A stretch of 64,000 nucleotides of DNA from Crambe crambe (lineage: Eukaryota > Porifera > Demospongiae > Poecilosclerida > Crambeidae). The stretch covers positions 3,361,488-3,425,487 of the forward strand of contig OZ004585.1 in NCBI GenBank assembly GCA_963924555.1, written 5' to 3'. The position numbers and the translations under genes are program-made. Positions 12,713 through 24,085 of this stretch are shown one piece after another. The stretch's first letter is position 1, and each line of letters begins with the position of its first letter. The notes under the pieces were generated by a model. The model was not told the origin of the DNA, did not search any database, and worked only from the letters and a program-made list of their open reading frames with translations.

Positions 12713-15700
12713 GGTTAGTTAGCTAGCTTCTTTATAATCAAAGTTCGTAATTTATTGTTATCATGATTGTCATATATACTCTTGGCTGCTCTCCTGTCAA
12801 TACTGAGCAATTTACTCAAAAGGAGAACCATTGCCTGCATAATTATGTACAGTAAGATTTGATGAATAATTATATGTAAGTTCATAAAATTGAGTTTACC
12901 TCTGGCCATAAAATATATTCTGCTATCTGGAGACCTGTGATCATTTTTGTGTTCTGTACATCACACTGGACTGCTTTCAGATATGTCTCTACTTCAAATC
13001 CCTCCAATGTATGCATAATCACATTTTAACATGCTAATTAGTACGGTCAAAAATGGCAATTCCGTGACCACTATTTGGCTAACATGTTTTGATGATTGAT
13101 TTCATTTCTTGGGGTCATTCATTGAAAATTTAGCTCCCAGGTCCCTCCCAAAAGTCCTGGCATTTTTTGCTATGGCGCGAAATTTAAAATTGCAATCTAA
13201 AATCGGGGTATGCTGTGTACAACAGTGCACTAAGACACTTCTTAGGGTAAATAAACCTCAAGGATTTCAATTCTGACATTAGTTTCATATGTTTATTAGA
13301 CCCAATAATCAATAATAATTGCAATTGGAAAAGCGAAAATAACAGTAATAATGGATGTTTGTGGTGAAAGACTACACAATACATATTTTGTTGATGTAAA
13401 AGCAGTACTCTAGCATTCTGCATCACTTATAGAGTCTATGGAGTCTGTATCACTAGATTCTGAAGAGTCATCACACCGCCGTGGTACACAATTGTCTTCC
13501 TCATCATCGTTATCGTCGTCGCTTTCAACTTCCTCACTGTGGTTCTATCAGAGATTTCTACCAGTAGTGTCCGGAGTTACCCCAAACCGCGATTTTATAC
13601 TAGCTATGAATTTTGCCCGATAACTTCACAAGATAAAGTACTAAAATAATAACGCTTGGGGCCTTGATAGATGAAGAGTTCAGCTTCTTTTTTGAACTTT
13701 ACTGCTCGATCATAGCTGCTTCCATTCCAAAGTTATCCTTCCCAATTGAAAGTTCGTCCGGAGTTACCCCCGCCTACCTTACGCTTTGTAGCAATGATAG
13801 TGGTTAGCTTGTCCATGATGTCATTCACAACTGACTTGCTTGGTGGCTGATTGTATGACATATGAAAGTAACCCTTGCTCTTCCCCTACTCTTGACTCAA
13901 ACCTGCGTGAAAACCATTGTAGGATGGGATAGTCTGCTCAGCTGCATCAGGACAATCACTGTCAGTATTCACACGAGCAATGATACTGCGCTTTCGCTGA
14001 GGCTCTGTATTTGCTGAAAACGTAGCTGGCTCAGGACGAATTGGTGGTTCGCCACGCTTAGTGGTCTTGTACGGTGTCACAGCCTGCATTTCAGACACCT
14101 TCTCACTCAATGCTGGAGACATTGTCTTCGCATCTTTGGTGCGAGAGTGCAGCTCCTGAACATTTGCCTCGTACTCTAGGCACTTTAGAAGCATCCAGTT
14201 GCAGCAATGTGAAGTCCCCCCCTCCTGTAAGAGTTTCACTAATTATTGATAATACTGATACTTGGCTGTCCATCAGCAATCACATCAGGACACACGGAAC
14301 AAAGTCATGCAGGGTCCATGCGTCCCGTAATACAAGGACATTTGAGTAGCTGATCCCTATGCCGAGCTTATGAAATGAATCAACAAGCAAGTCATCCCAT
14401 GAAGAGTGATGCTGGCATTGATGGAAGTTGTTGTAGGTTGCTTCATGATGTACTGCATAAGAAGAGAAGTGAATGTTAGAGTACACGGAGAAAGATCTAC
14501 CCCCTTCTTCCCCCGCAAAGCAGAAAGCAGCTCAAGTATAAGAGGAGAAAGTTCTTCTTCCTCTTCCAACTCTTCTACTCTTGGTGGCCACAGAACAAGT
14601 TTAATTTGCTTGATATCTTCTCTGAGCCGCTCAGCAACATTGTGTATTAGTTGCTCTGTGCTGATCCCAATAGAGGATAGTGCCGCTTCAACATAGGAAC
14701 CAACCCCAGACACATCATAGACAAGTTCACCATGGTTTTTTTCTGGACGGGAGTGGAAGCCTATTCTCCCATTACACTCTCTACAAAGAATCTCTTTGAT
14801 GAATGATGACCGGACACCAGCTGTTGGAAACCCAAACTGAGAAATGGTCGAGCAATAATCTTGGAGTAGGCTCTGCAGTGACCTTAGCTCAAAGATTACC
14901 TTTCAGGTGTGGTCAAAAAACATGGTCTGAACCTCACCATAAGTGATGTTCTGCATTTGTGAAAGCTTATCATCTTCACTCATTTTCTGGAATTTCCGAA
15001 CATACTTCAGCCAGCATTTGTGATAATACCTGATTTCAAGAGCATCAATCAGACAGTTGATTCTGTCACGCATTTTCTGATCTTCAAGGGCCACTGTGTG
15101 ACTCTTGAAAGCTGCCCATGCACGGTCATATGAAATCAGCAAAAGCTTTGACTCCGGAAGCTGGTTTACAACACCAAACAATTTTTTTTTTGTCATCAAT
15201 CAGCCCTAAACTTGATCACAGCCTCTTGGCAGCTGGAGCTTCGTCTTGGGAACTAACCTCAGCTATGGATGAAGACTGGCATTCAGCCACCTCACGTTTA
15301 TTTTGTCTCTTTTGAGCCCTACATGTTTATGGCCGAAGTGGGCTTAACTATAGAACAAAAATAACCATTTAGTCCACATACCTTTTCTCGATGCAGCTGC
15401 AAAAAAGAATGGTGATTCTTTGCCACTAAATTTGATCGATCAGAGGACTAGGAGTATAGCAGTTAGTACAGCAAATTCCTGTATTATATAATTATGGTGA
15501 CTTACTCAAGATGATTTAAACTGACTGAACTAGTGGCACAAAAGTCTCTGTACTTATACCAAATCCTGCATGATCATGCACATTGATTATTGGGTCTAAT
15601 AAAGGTCATATCATGAAACTAATGTCAGAATTGAAATCCTTGAGGTTTATTTACCTCTTAGTGCACTATTGTACACAGCATACCCCAATTTTAAATTTCA

Positions 15701-18700
15701 CGCCATAGCAAAAAATGCCAGGACTTTTGGGAGGGACCTGGGAGCTAAATTGACCCCAAGAAGTGAAATCAACCATCAAAACATGTTAGCCAAAGAGTGG
15801 TCACGGAATTGCCATTTTTGACCGTACTAAATTCAACTCTATGGGCCATTGTGTTATTATTTTCCTCTTCAGTTCCTTAGTTGGATTAACACTGTAAGGG
15901 TTCTGAATTTTTCCATTGACAATTTTCCTCCATAAGTCCTGCCATGGTGACTGTTATGATCAAGGTGTACAATTTATTATGAACTTACTTCATTTTCTTT
16001 CAGTACTCTCCTCACAAACTCTCTTTTGAATATACAGTCACTATAATCAAGGATATCAACAGTGGTAGCTAATGAAGTACCCAAGAAAAGGGCCTCTGGC
16101 TTATAGAACCAAGCTTTGTTGCAATTATTATGCCATAAGCCCCCTTCATGTAAGTAGCTACCTACTTTATTTACTGATCTGAAGTGCTCACGGAAGTATG
16201 TCTTAGCTACATCGAACCATACTTCCTCGACTGTCCTATGATCAAATATAAAGATATCATCTTCATCTTCAATGTTTTTTCTTTGATGGAATGAAGGAAA
16301 TATGAATTCTGAAGGAATATTAATCTGCTTCAATGGTATCAAGGGACTACCAGACTTTTCATCACTTAAATCTAAATCTAATAGACAATATAATTAGTAT
16401 GCAGGATTCAAGAATCAAAGTTTACCATCTTTGAACTTTATTGGCAACAGTTCTCCATGAATCAACTCCTCATGGATCACTCTTCTTAAATGTGGAATAT
16501 CAGTCTAAAAGATAAACGGCTAAACAATATCAACATTCTTGGCTAATGATACCAACCTGAGAAAATGAAGGAACCTCACCAATCGCCATAAAGTGAGCAG
16601 CCTGTAATATCAGTTATGTATTATAACTATTACTATTAGAGTTACCATGCATACGAAGATCCCACAATCTGATGTATTCTTTTGAAGTGGCATACTCTGC
16701 TTAATAATAATTAACATCATTTTTAGCTAATGGCATGATAGGTATTATTATTACATGTGAATTCCATCTCCTCTACTCTGTTTGATCCACGTCACATCCA
16801 GACTCTTTACTCAATTCACATATAGAGTACCTGCCAATTATTAATAATTTTGAACCCTTATTGGCTGGTTAGCTATTCTCTATTTTAGGATTAGATAGCT
16901 CCAAATATGAATCCATAAAAATAATAAGTTTTTCTTGTGGTTTCACAACCTATATACATATTGATCACAATAATTATTATTACAGATCAGCTAGATAGTA
17001 CATTTTAATTACCAGCAATATCCAATGAGAATTATTAAGATGCCATGGAATTAAAACTATATCTTTGTCAAAAAAAATTTTCTTGACAGTGATAAAAAAA
17101 ATTAATGATCATAATGAATTATTATGGAAAATATTTCTTTGCACCTCTATATCCATCCTTCATCAAAGAAATACCAAAGAATGTACTTGCTGCTGCGATT
17201 TGTAGCTATTCACAGCTAATAATTATTATACAACTCATAACAGCAAATGCGTTGGACTTACAGCATCTTTATGAACATTTTCATGGCTCAATAGTGCAAA
17301 ATACTTATTAATGATCTAAATGAAGTAACAAGTAATTATCATAAATTTAGGTTACAGTACAACTCACAATATCATCAAGCCATTGACCATCATTCAATCG
17401 CCACAAGCTAGGTTCCAGCAGTGGATCACTCAAAGTTTCAGTATGCAACTGCTAGTATTGTAATTTCAAGAACTAAAGTTATAGCCACTTGTCCTTACAT
17501 TCTTATCTGGTATGATTATGCTAAACTCCTACATGTATAGAAGAAGAATAAAAATTGGGAAATGTCCACTGGATTTTGGACTGCTAGCTAACCTTTAACT
17601 CTGATGAAAAATCATTGCCATCAATTTCCAAGATATGTACCTTTATTAAGAACACCAAAAGGAATGCAAAAATTGTAAGATTTTCTAATAATGCACTCAC
17701 TGAAGTTTCCAAGGTCGAGTATAGTAGGATTACCACATTTCTCTGCAGAATAAATTAAGCGTTTAGTAATCTGCTTAACTAACAGAACTAATAAGAGTAG
17801 TAAGTGTGATATACAGTTTATATGTACCATAATTATAGGAGTTAATTATGGGGAGTTTTATTTTCGCATACGTAGTTGGCAACATTCCTAGATCGATGTC
17901 AGCTGCCTGCTCACTTCCTCCTTCTTCAAGAACTTTCAAAGAGACGCTGGAAACGGAGCTAGCTAGCTATTATGTAGTCTTGCGTGCAGCTCATAGTTCC
18001 ACAATATACACTCAAGCCCAACCCCCAGCCCCTAGCCCTATAGAGCTAGCTATAGATATTGGTGGACATTATTATTGGTGGTTCCAAGACGGACCAAATT
18101 TAATACATCGCCAAATTTAACTTGTAGATTATAATTAACACATGTACATGAAAATATAATGGATATATTAGTGCTGGTCACATGACCTGTGACCAATCAG
18201 ATTCTATGAAAAGTGTGTTTTAAATTTAATGCACACTTGAGGTGAGCATTCTTACTGAACCCAATGTGTCTCAGAGCTTGCTAGGTAGTAGAGCTAGGGT
18301 GGAATTTGATTGGATCAAAGTCGTGTGATCAACACTAAATTGTTTAGATCTAGCTCCATGTGTTTTAATGCATGGTGCACTCGAATGATGCTTCGGCTCA
18401 TGCATTACATTCACCTTGAACATTATAGCATCATTCTAGTGCAGGTGCATTAAAACACTTGAGCGAACTAAATATGTATTACGTAGTATAATAGCATTCA
18501 TTGCTGAGTAGATAGCTACCTTGATACATGTAGAGTCAATAGTATTGCCTTCCACTTCTGAAATATGTGAATCATTAATGTGGACCAAAGAAGAACAGGT
18601 TTGTTGAGTCAGATAAGTATCATCTGTGGATATTGAAGACAAATTATGTAGTTATTCGATGTTAGTAATATTCAATCTTACAGTGACCACTTGTTACTGT

Positions 18701-21700
18701 AGTACCATGATGTACCTGCAGTATGATCACTATAATCTCTTTTCAATACTCATTAAGAAACTTACAATAAAGCCTTGTAATTGATACTCGATAGTCCTAC
18801 CATCAAGCTTTAGTTTTATGTTCCTGTACATACATGTAGTGTAATACGTAAGCATATGATTTATAATTAGCTATTAGTGTCAAACTATGATTAATCAAAC
18901 ACCTCTGAATAACGACTTGTCTATTAGATCGCTTGGATGGTCCTGATCGTACAGAGTCTTAAGCTTTGAAGATACATGAATTCCTCCCAAGTTCTGGCAG
19001 ATCGAACATTGTCTATACACCATGGATTGTACAAACAAGTTTGCATGTACTAAATTTCAAGTATAGCTGTTACCTATCACTTGGTCCTTTTGTGACTCTA
19101 TCAATGTTATGATCAAACATAATCAGATCTTCTACAGTGATTTATTTCCGGCTATTACCGAGTGAACAATAAAGGATTGGATTCTTTTCCAATACTCCAA
19201 TGAACTAAAGGATTAGCTTAAAATCATTTAGACTATAATTACTATTATACCTGACGAGTTCCTCCATTGTGGCAAAAGGTACAATAGGATCGAGTCAAAT
19301 AGGATGTAGTAAACAGTTTGTCACACTTGTATTCCTGTCATCATCATGCATAAAAGAATTGCATTTATAGCTATATACGTAGCTATTAGCTATGTATATT
19401 CTAAGTGAGTGAATTCCTATACAATAACTTACATCAATGCTCTCAACCAAATGGCCTGTTAATGATTGCAAACCCTCTGCAACATCCTGATGATGACAAT
19501 TAGCAAGACTCTGCTTGAGCATGGACTATAAATGATTATAATTACATACATCAATATGGTATTAATATCTTCCACACCTTCAAAAGTAGGATGTTGACAG
19601 ACTGATGACACTTCAATGCTTTGAAAATTCTGCAATACTCAGCCTGAACTTGATTCATATTTTTCATTCCTTATAATTAATAACATCACATTATTATCAC
19701 AAATGGCTCATTGACAAATACACTTACCATAAAGGAATTTGTTGTATTCAGCAGTTGAACAACTGATATCAACCAGCAGCTGTTCTCTTTATTGGGAATT
19801 CCACAAAACGTCTGAAGTATTAGCTATACACTATAAAGTCTACGACTGGCTGAGATATAACTATGGACCTTGTAATGGGGCTGCTTGTCAGATGGTTGAA
19901 GTGGTTGCTGATAGGGTGATGGAGAAGGCTGCATGTTCAAAGGTGAACTAAATTGGAAATACATGTTTACCTTGGAAAGGGGGTGCTTGTCAGGTGATTG
20001 AAGTGGTTGCTGATAGGGCAATGGGGGATCCAGAGGCTGCATGTTCAAAGGTATAAAAGCAGAACTAGCAAAATTAGAAGCGCATGTTTTCACCTTGGAA
20101 TGGGGCACCTTGTCAGATGGAGGAGGTTGCTGATAAGATAATGGAGGAGGCTGCATGCATGTTCAAAGGTAGCTATGAAGTTAGAACTAGCAAAATTAGA
20201 AGTGCATGTTTTCACCTTGGAATGAGGGTGCTTGTCAGGTGGTTGAAGTGGTTGCTGATAGGGCGATGGGGGATCCAGAGGCTGCATATTAAAAGGTATG
20301 AAGGTAGAACTAGCAAAATTGAAGTGGATGTTTTCACCTTGGAATGGGGCACCTTGTCAGATGGTTGAGGATAGGATGATGGAGGAGGCTGCATGCATGT
20401 TCAAAGGTATGAAGGTAGAACAAGCAAAATTGGAAGTGCATGTTTTCACATTGGAATGGGACACCTTGTCAGATGGAGGAGGTTGCTGATAGGGTGATGG
20501 AGGAGGCTGCATGGTGCAATTAAGAATTTGCTAAAGTTTTTTACCTTGGGATGAGGCTGCCTTTGAGAAGTTGCAGTTATCTAACTAGCTCTAATGGGTG
20601 CATTACCATAGAGTCATCTCTCTTCTTGTACACTTTTATCCTGCTGATATTCACTTTCTTCTTAAGAATCACACCTTTCTGGTTCATAACCTTGTATATA
20701 CCTTTCCCTAAACTTTTATGAATTGTATATGGCCCTAGAAATGCTTTGTCCAACTTTCCTCCCTTTCTTTCTTTTTGAGCAGTATTTTCAATCAGGATTT
20801 CGGTTCCAGGAGCCAATTCCTTGGGGAGATGCTTTCTGTCATAGGTCTCCTTTTGCTTTTGCTGGGATATTTTTATATTGCTCTCAACTTTTTGAAATAA
20901 TTCTTTCTTTTTCTGTAATAAAATCGCCATTGTCTTGTCCAAATCTCCTTCTTCAATATTTCCTTTAGGGATTATTTCGTTATCAATTGGAAGACGCATC
21001 TCTTTTTGAAATAACATGAAGTAAGGGGAGTGTTTGGTCGACGCTTGACTTGATGCCCGATACCCCATTAAAATGGTATTGATCTTCTCATCCCAGTCAT
21101 TATGATCTTGATTTCATACTTTAGCCAGGCATCTGGTAAGAGTCTGATTGAAATGCTCTGTGAGCCCATTGGTCTATAAACAATATAGTTATAGGTAAGA
21201 TAGCGAACTCAGATAATACATGTATATAAAACACCTGTGGATGGTAGGCAGTGGTGATTCTATGCTCAGTATTTGTCATAGAGTAGAGCTGTGCTGAGAG
21301 ATCATTCATGAATTCCTTTCCTTGGTCCGTGATTAAGACTTCTGGGCAACCATATCGACACATCACCTGTTCACATTTTAAACACAGTAATACAGAGGCA
21401 CATTCACTATTCAAGTTCAAGTCTGCAGCAAAATAGGCATGAAACTAATGGTTTAGCTAAGTATGTTCAAGCCTGCACCATAGCTTTGTCAGTGCATAAG
21501 CACGTTCAAGCCTGCACCAAAAAATAGCTTTATCAGTGCATAAGCACGTTCAAGCCTGCACCAAAAAATAGCTTTGTCAGTGCATAAGCATGTTCAAGCC
21601 TGCACCAAAAAATAGCTTTGTCAGTGCATAAGCACGTTCAAGCCTGCACCAAAAAAATAGCTTTGTCAGTGCATAGCTAAAAACACAAATGCTCTACACA

Positions 21701-22444
21701 GTGTAAATATTCATACAAGTTTTATGGTGAAAAACTCACACTGTACACAAATTTAGCAACATTTCCAGCAGTTTTATCTGTAAGAGGGGTAGCTTCAGCC
21801 CACTTGGAAAAGTAATCAGTAACTGTGATAATATATTTGTAGCCACGAGGAGTCTGAGGTAGTGGTCCGATGAGGTCCATTCCTATTTGGCTCCATAATT
21901 GAGATGTGACAGGAATAGGATGAAGTGTACCACTTTCTTTCCTTAATTTTTTATTACTTCTTTGGCACTGATTGCATGTCTTAACCTATATGAATGTGAC
22001 AGTTGTAGAATATTCTAACACTCTAGTGTTAACACTTACATATGCTGAAACTTCTTTGTACATCAAAGGGCAGTAATATTTTTTAGAAATGAGATCATAA
22101 GTCCTTTTTAATCCCAGATGGTTGGCATCATGAATTGCTGATATGATTCTATTTTGTTGATCAAAATTTTCAATCACCAGCCTTGGTGGAACTGTTCTCT
22201 TTCCTATAAATGAAATCAGACAAAGTAGCTAGCTACTAATTTAGACTCTTTTAATAGTAATAGTCTTACCCTCAACATAGTAGAGCTGAGCCTCCTCTAT
22301 AATAAAGTATTTCGCTCTTTTCCGTAAAGAGAGTTTATCTTGTTTTTCCAAACCCTCTGGATAGAATCCAGAGTTGATGTAATCAAAGATTTGTCTGTAA
22401 CTAAATTTTCCTCCAGTTTTTTCCATCACGACTGTTGCATGCAT
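12713..22444 (-). CDS. Many-exon transposon-like gene: integrase + proline-rich mini-exon array + Ulp1/SENP-like protease
   Basis: Short minus-strand exons bounded by GT-AG run from 22444 to a terminal exon ending RTLIIKKLAN at about 12715. The 5' part (22444-20607) is a Ginger/Gypsy-class integrase. The middle (20556-19870) is a mini-exon array. Exons from about 19660 to 17500 are unrecognised (one with QCSICQNLGG). 17451-16640 encode a C48 protease: WRLNDGQWLDD, INKYF, IPWHLNNSHW (His), FMDSY (Asp), LQKNTSDCGIFVC (Gln, Cys). 16500-15977 encode a further conserved-looking block (IHEELIHGELLPIKF; VEEVWFDVAKTYF). An exon at about 12910-13020 (GFEVETYLKAVQ) lies beyond a nested element. Integrase plus PHD/Ulp1 is the known Ginger DNA-transposon association. 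Whether this is one transcript, and whether it is an element or a captured host gene, is inferred. Most exons look open, with a few doubtful junctions. Confidence 0.6.
13039..15829 (-). mobile_element. 2.8-kb long-TIR element with an unrecognised protein gene
   Basis: Inverted repeats of about 280 bp begin TAGTACGGTCAAAAATGGC, flanked by AAT on both sides (13036-13038, 15830-15832). The minus-strand coding part (about 15200 to 13427) is split among three or more frames. It reads LLLISYDRAWAAFKSH, a long helical region (YHKCWLKYVRKFQKMSEDDK), AERLREDIKQIKLVLWPPRV, HKLGIGISYSNVLVLRDAW and an acidic end (DDDNDDEEDN). I know of similar uncharacterised proteins in sponges but no domain. No DDE signature was seen. 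It sits inside the minus-strand integrase/Ulp1 gene, between two of its exons. Confidence 0.75.
13567..13770. repeat. Direct repeat gtccggagttacccc flanking ~185 bp
   Basis: Identical 15-mers at about 13569 and 13752 bracket a non-coding stretch within the 2.8-kb element. Possibly a small insertion or a recombination scar. Confidence 0.4.
19860..20560 (-). repeat. Tandem array of proline-rich mini-exons (~120-bp unit, 6-7 copies)
   Basis: Units start near 19861, 19968, 20087, 20210, 20331 and 20443, with a partial unit at 20540. On the minus strand each holds an acceptor-like catgcag, a ~57-bp exon encoding variants of PPSPYQQPPPSDKVPHSK, a gtgaaaac donor and a ~60-bp intron. A 12-bp micro-exon (Pro-His-Pro-Lys) at 20545-20556 has the same tail. 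It lies between the integrase and protease exons, so copy number would set linker length. Confidence 0.75.
20607..22444 (-). CDS. Integrase part of the multi-exon gene (Ginger-type)
   Basis: Five exons: 22270-22444, 22040-22203, 21740-21985, 21235-21366 and about 20607-21173. In order: an N-terminal region (KRAKYFIIEEAQLYYVEG), an H2C2 zinc-binding domain (HDANHLGLKRTYDLISKKYY ... CNQCQ), then the DDE core with GMDLIGPL, ITDQGKEF and NGLTEHFNQTL, and a C-terminal GPY/F module (FLGPYTIHKSLGKGIYKV). It would bind ends and join strands during integration. Real introns between the domains argue against an ordinary LTR retrotransposon and for a Ginger-type DNA transposon or a gene derived from one. 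It is broken in about one place. Confidence 0.75.
21463..21676. repeat. 44-bp tandem repeat, about five copies
   Basis: The unit gcacgttcaagcctgcacc...tagctttgtcagtgcata recurs every 44 bp with few changes. It lies in an intron of the minus-strand integrase gene, between the exons at 21235-21366 and 21740-21985. Confidence 0.9.
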
Positions 22445-22745
22445 ATGCGCAATCTTAAGTCGACGTACGGATTTTCAATGTTTGCGAGCTTTTTGCAACA
22501 TCCATTTTACTTACGGCGCATGCGCATTAAAGGTTGCGATGTATTAATCAGTTGCTATGCTACTTAGGCTCACTCCATGACCCATCCGCGGCAGAATTAT
22601 GGCATCCCTGCGAGCTATACTACACAAAAGCTTACAGTGGTCTGGAACTGAATGCTGAGTCTTCAACAATTAGCCCTTGGCAACCTCAAAACCGCGCATG
22701 CTCAGACAGTACGTTAATATTTCAACATTGCAAAAAGCCAGTAGC
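22436..22745 (+). mobile_element. Family-B dispersed repeat (copy 2)
   Basis: Longer copy of the repeat at 8370. The outer parts (gagctttttgcaacat at 22480 and caacattgcaaaaagcc at 22722) are inverted, consistent with a short MITE of about 260 bp. It abuts the 5' end of the integrase gene. Confidence 0.6.
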
Positions 22746-23350
22746 AGTTTGAAATCGCAATTATTGGCTGTTGGGTATATTGATATCTGACTCAACTCCT
22801 TTGTATAAATATTAAAATTGCCACTACTGAATGCCCCAGTGGTGCCCGTGAGATCAAGGAGTCGGGACAGAGAGAAATCAGACATTGAGGGTGAGTTCAA
22901 ACTCGAACTCTGCATAGGAGGCTGAGGGTGGGGGCTAGAGGGGCTAAAGCCCCCCCCCCCCAAAAAAAAAATTCTGAAAGGGGGGGCTCAGCCCCCTCAA
23001 TTTTTTGCCTACATTACGTACATCTTTTTCATTGAACTTTTCATTGAACTGTTAGACTTGTTAGAATGTGCAATGCTCTATTAAAACAATCACATGATTA
23101 GCAATGAACTTACATATAGCTAGCTGATTATAGTTTGCAGCTGCTACAATCAAGTTAGTGGGTTACCACTGCATTGAGTGATATTGAGCTTGATGTTATT
23201 AGCTTAGCAGCAAAGCTTCTGCTTAGACTTCCTAGCTAGCTACTTTAAATGGCTTGGCCCATATCTGGTGCACTTTCTACATTACACCTCATCCTCAGCC
23301 CCCCCAAAACTCAAGTGCCTCAGCCGTCTATGCTCTGGATCATTGCATAT
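22746..23350. other. Gene-free tract with C13A9 homopolymers and GC-rich repeat ends
   Basis: Contains gggctaaagcc followed by C and A runs at 22950-22970, then gggggggctcagccccctc. Similar words (cctcagccccccc; ggggggctcaagcccattg) recur at 23295 and 24775, hinting at a degenerate repeat cut by the satellite. No gene. Confidence 0.4.
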
Positions 23351-23791
23351 TATATAGCTACAATACGTACTCAACTTTTGACATAGCTAGGGATGAGATA
23401 TCAAAATAGCATATAGATTTGGGATGGTGTCCCCTATCTACTAGCTTCCGGGGGTACCATTTATCTATCAAAATACACTTGGGATGGGGTAAAGAAAAAA
23501 GATATAAATCTACATATAGATATAGGTACCATTCTGCATCTGTCATGGAGACCGTCTCCATATCTACAGATGCAGTATGATACCTATATCTATGTAGATT
23601 TTATATCTTTTTTCATCAAAGTGATATGGAGAATGGTACCTATATCTATGTAGATTCATGGATGAGATATTCTTTGATCAACATACAATCCATATATTAT
23701 ACAGATTGAAAATGGTAGCTATGTAGATTCATCGATGAGGTGATCAACATGATGAGGTCCCCATATCTACACATGGAGAATGGTACCTATA

Positions 23792-24085
23792 CAGCGGTGG
23801 AGTTAGGGGTCAGGTTTTAAGGTTTCAACCTGACCACTTTTTCAGCCCTGCCACACCCCTGATTTTTTTAAACAGCAGCTTAGTAATGCATGCATGAAGC
23901 TATTGATTGGCCGTAGCCAGTATCAATAGTCAATTTGATCAGAAAGGATTTTGTATCTACTCTAATATCGAACAACTTTTCTTTAAAGCAGCATCTGGAG
24001 TGAATTTTCTATTGTGTGTGCTACATAGCTACTCACAAGTCCGAAGGTCAACCTGACCACTCAAAAATTCCTAACTCCACCCTTG
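23792..24085. mobile_element. Small MITE in the satellite, hAT-like ends
   Basis: CAGCGGTGGAGTTAGG at the left and the complementary CCTAACTCCACCCTTG at the right. The inner arms share aacctgaccac. Flanks gtacctat and ctacgtat agree at 6 of 8 positions, compatible with an aged 8-bp hAT duplication. Confidence 0.6.

Noticed and set aside
14074-14696. Plus-strand ORFs opposite the 2.8-kb element's gene
   Set aside because: Shadows of the minus-strand coding sequence, Ser-rich by complement of an acidic region.
21463-21676. CRISPR-like array
   Set aside because: The 44-bp repeats are head-to-tail with no unique spacers, inside a eukaryotic intron.
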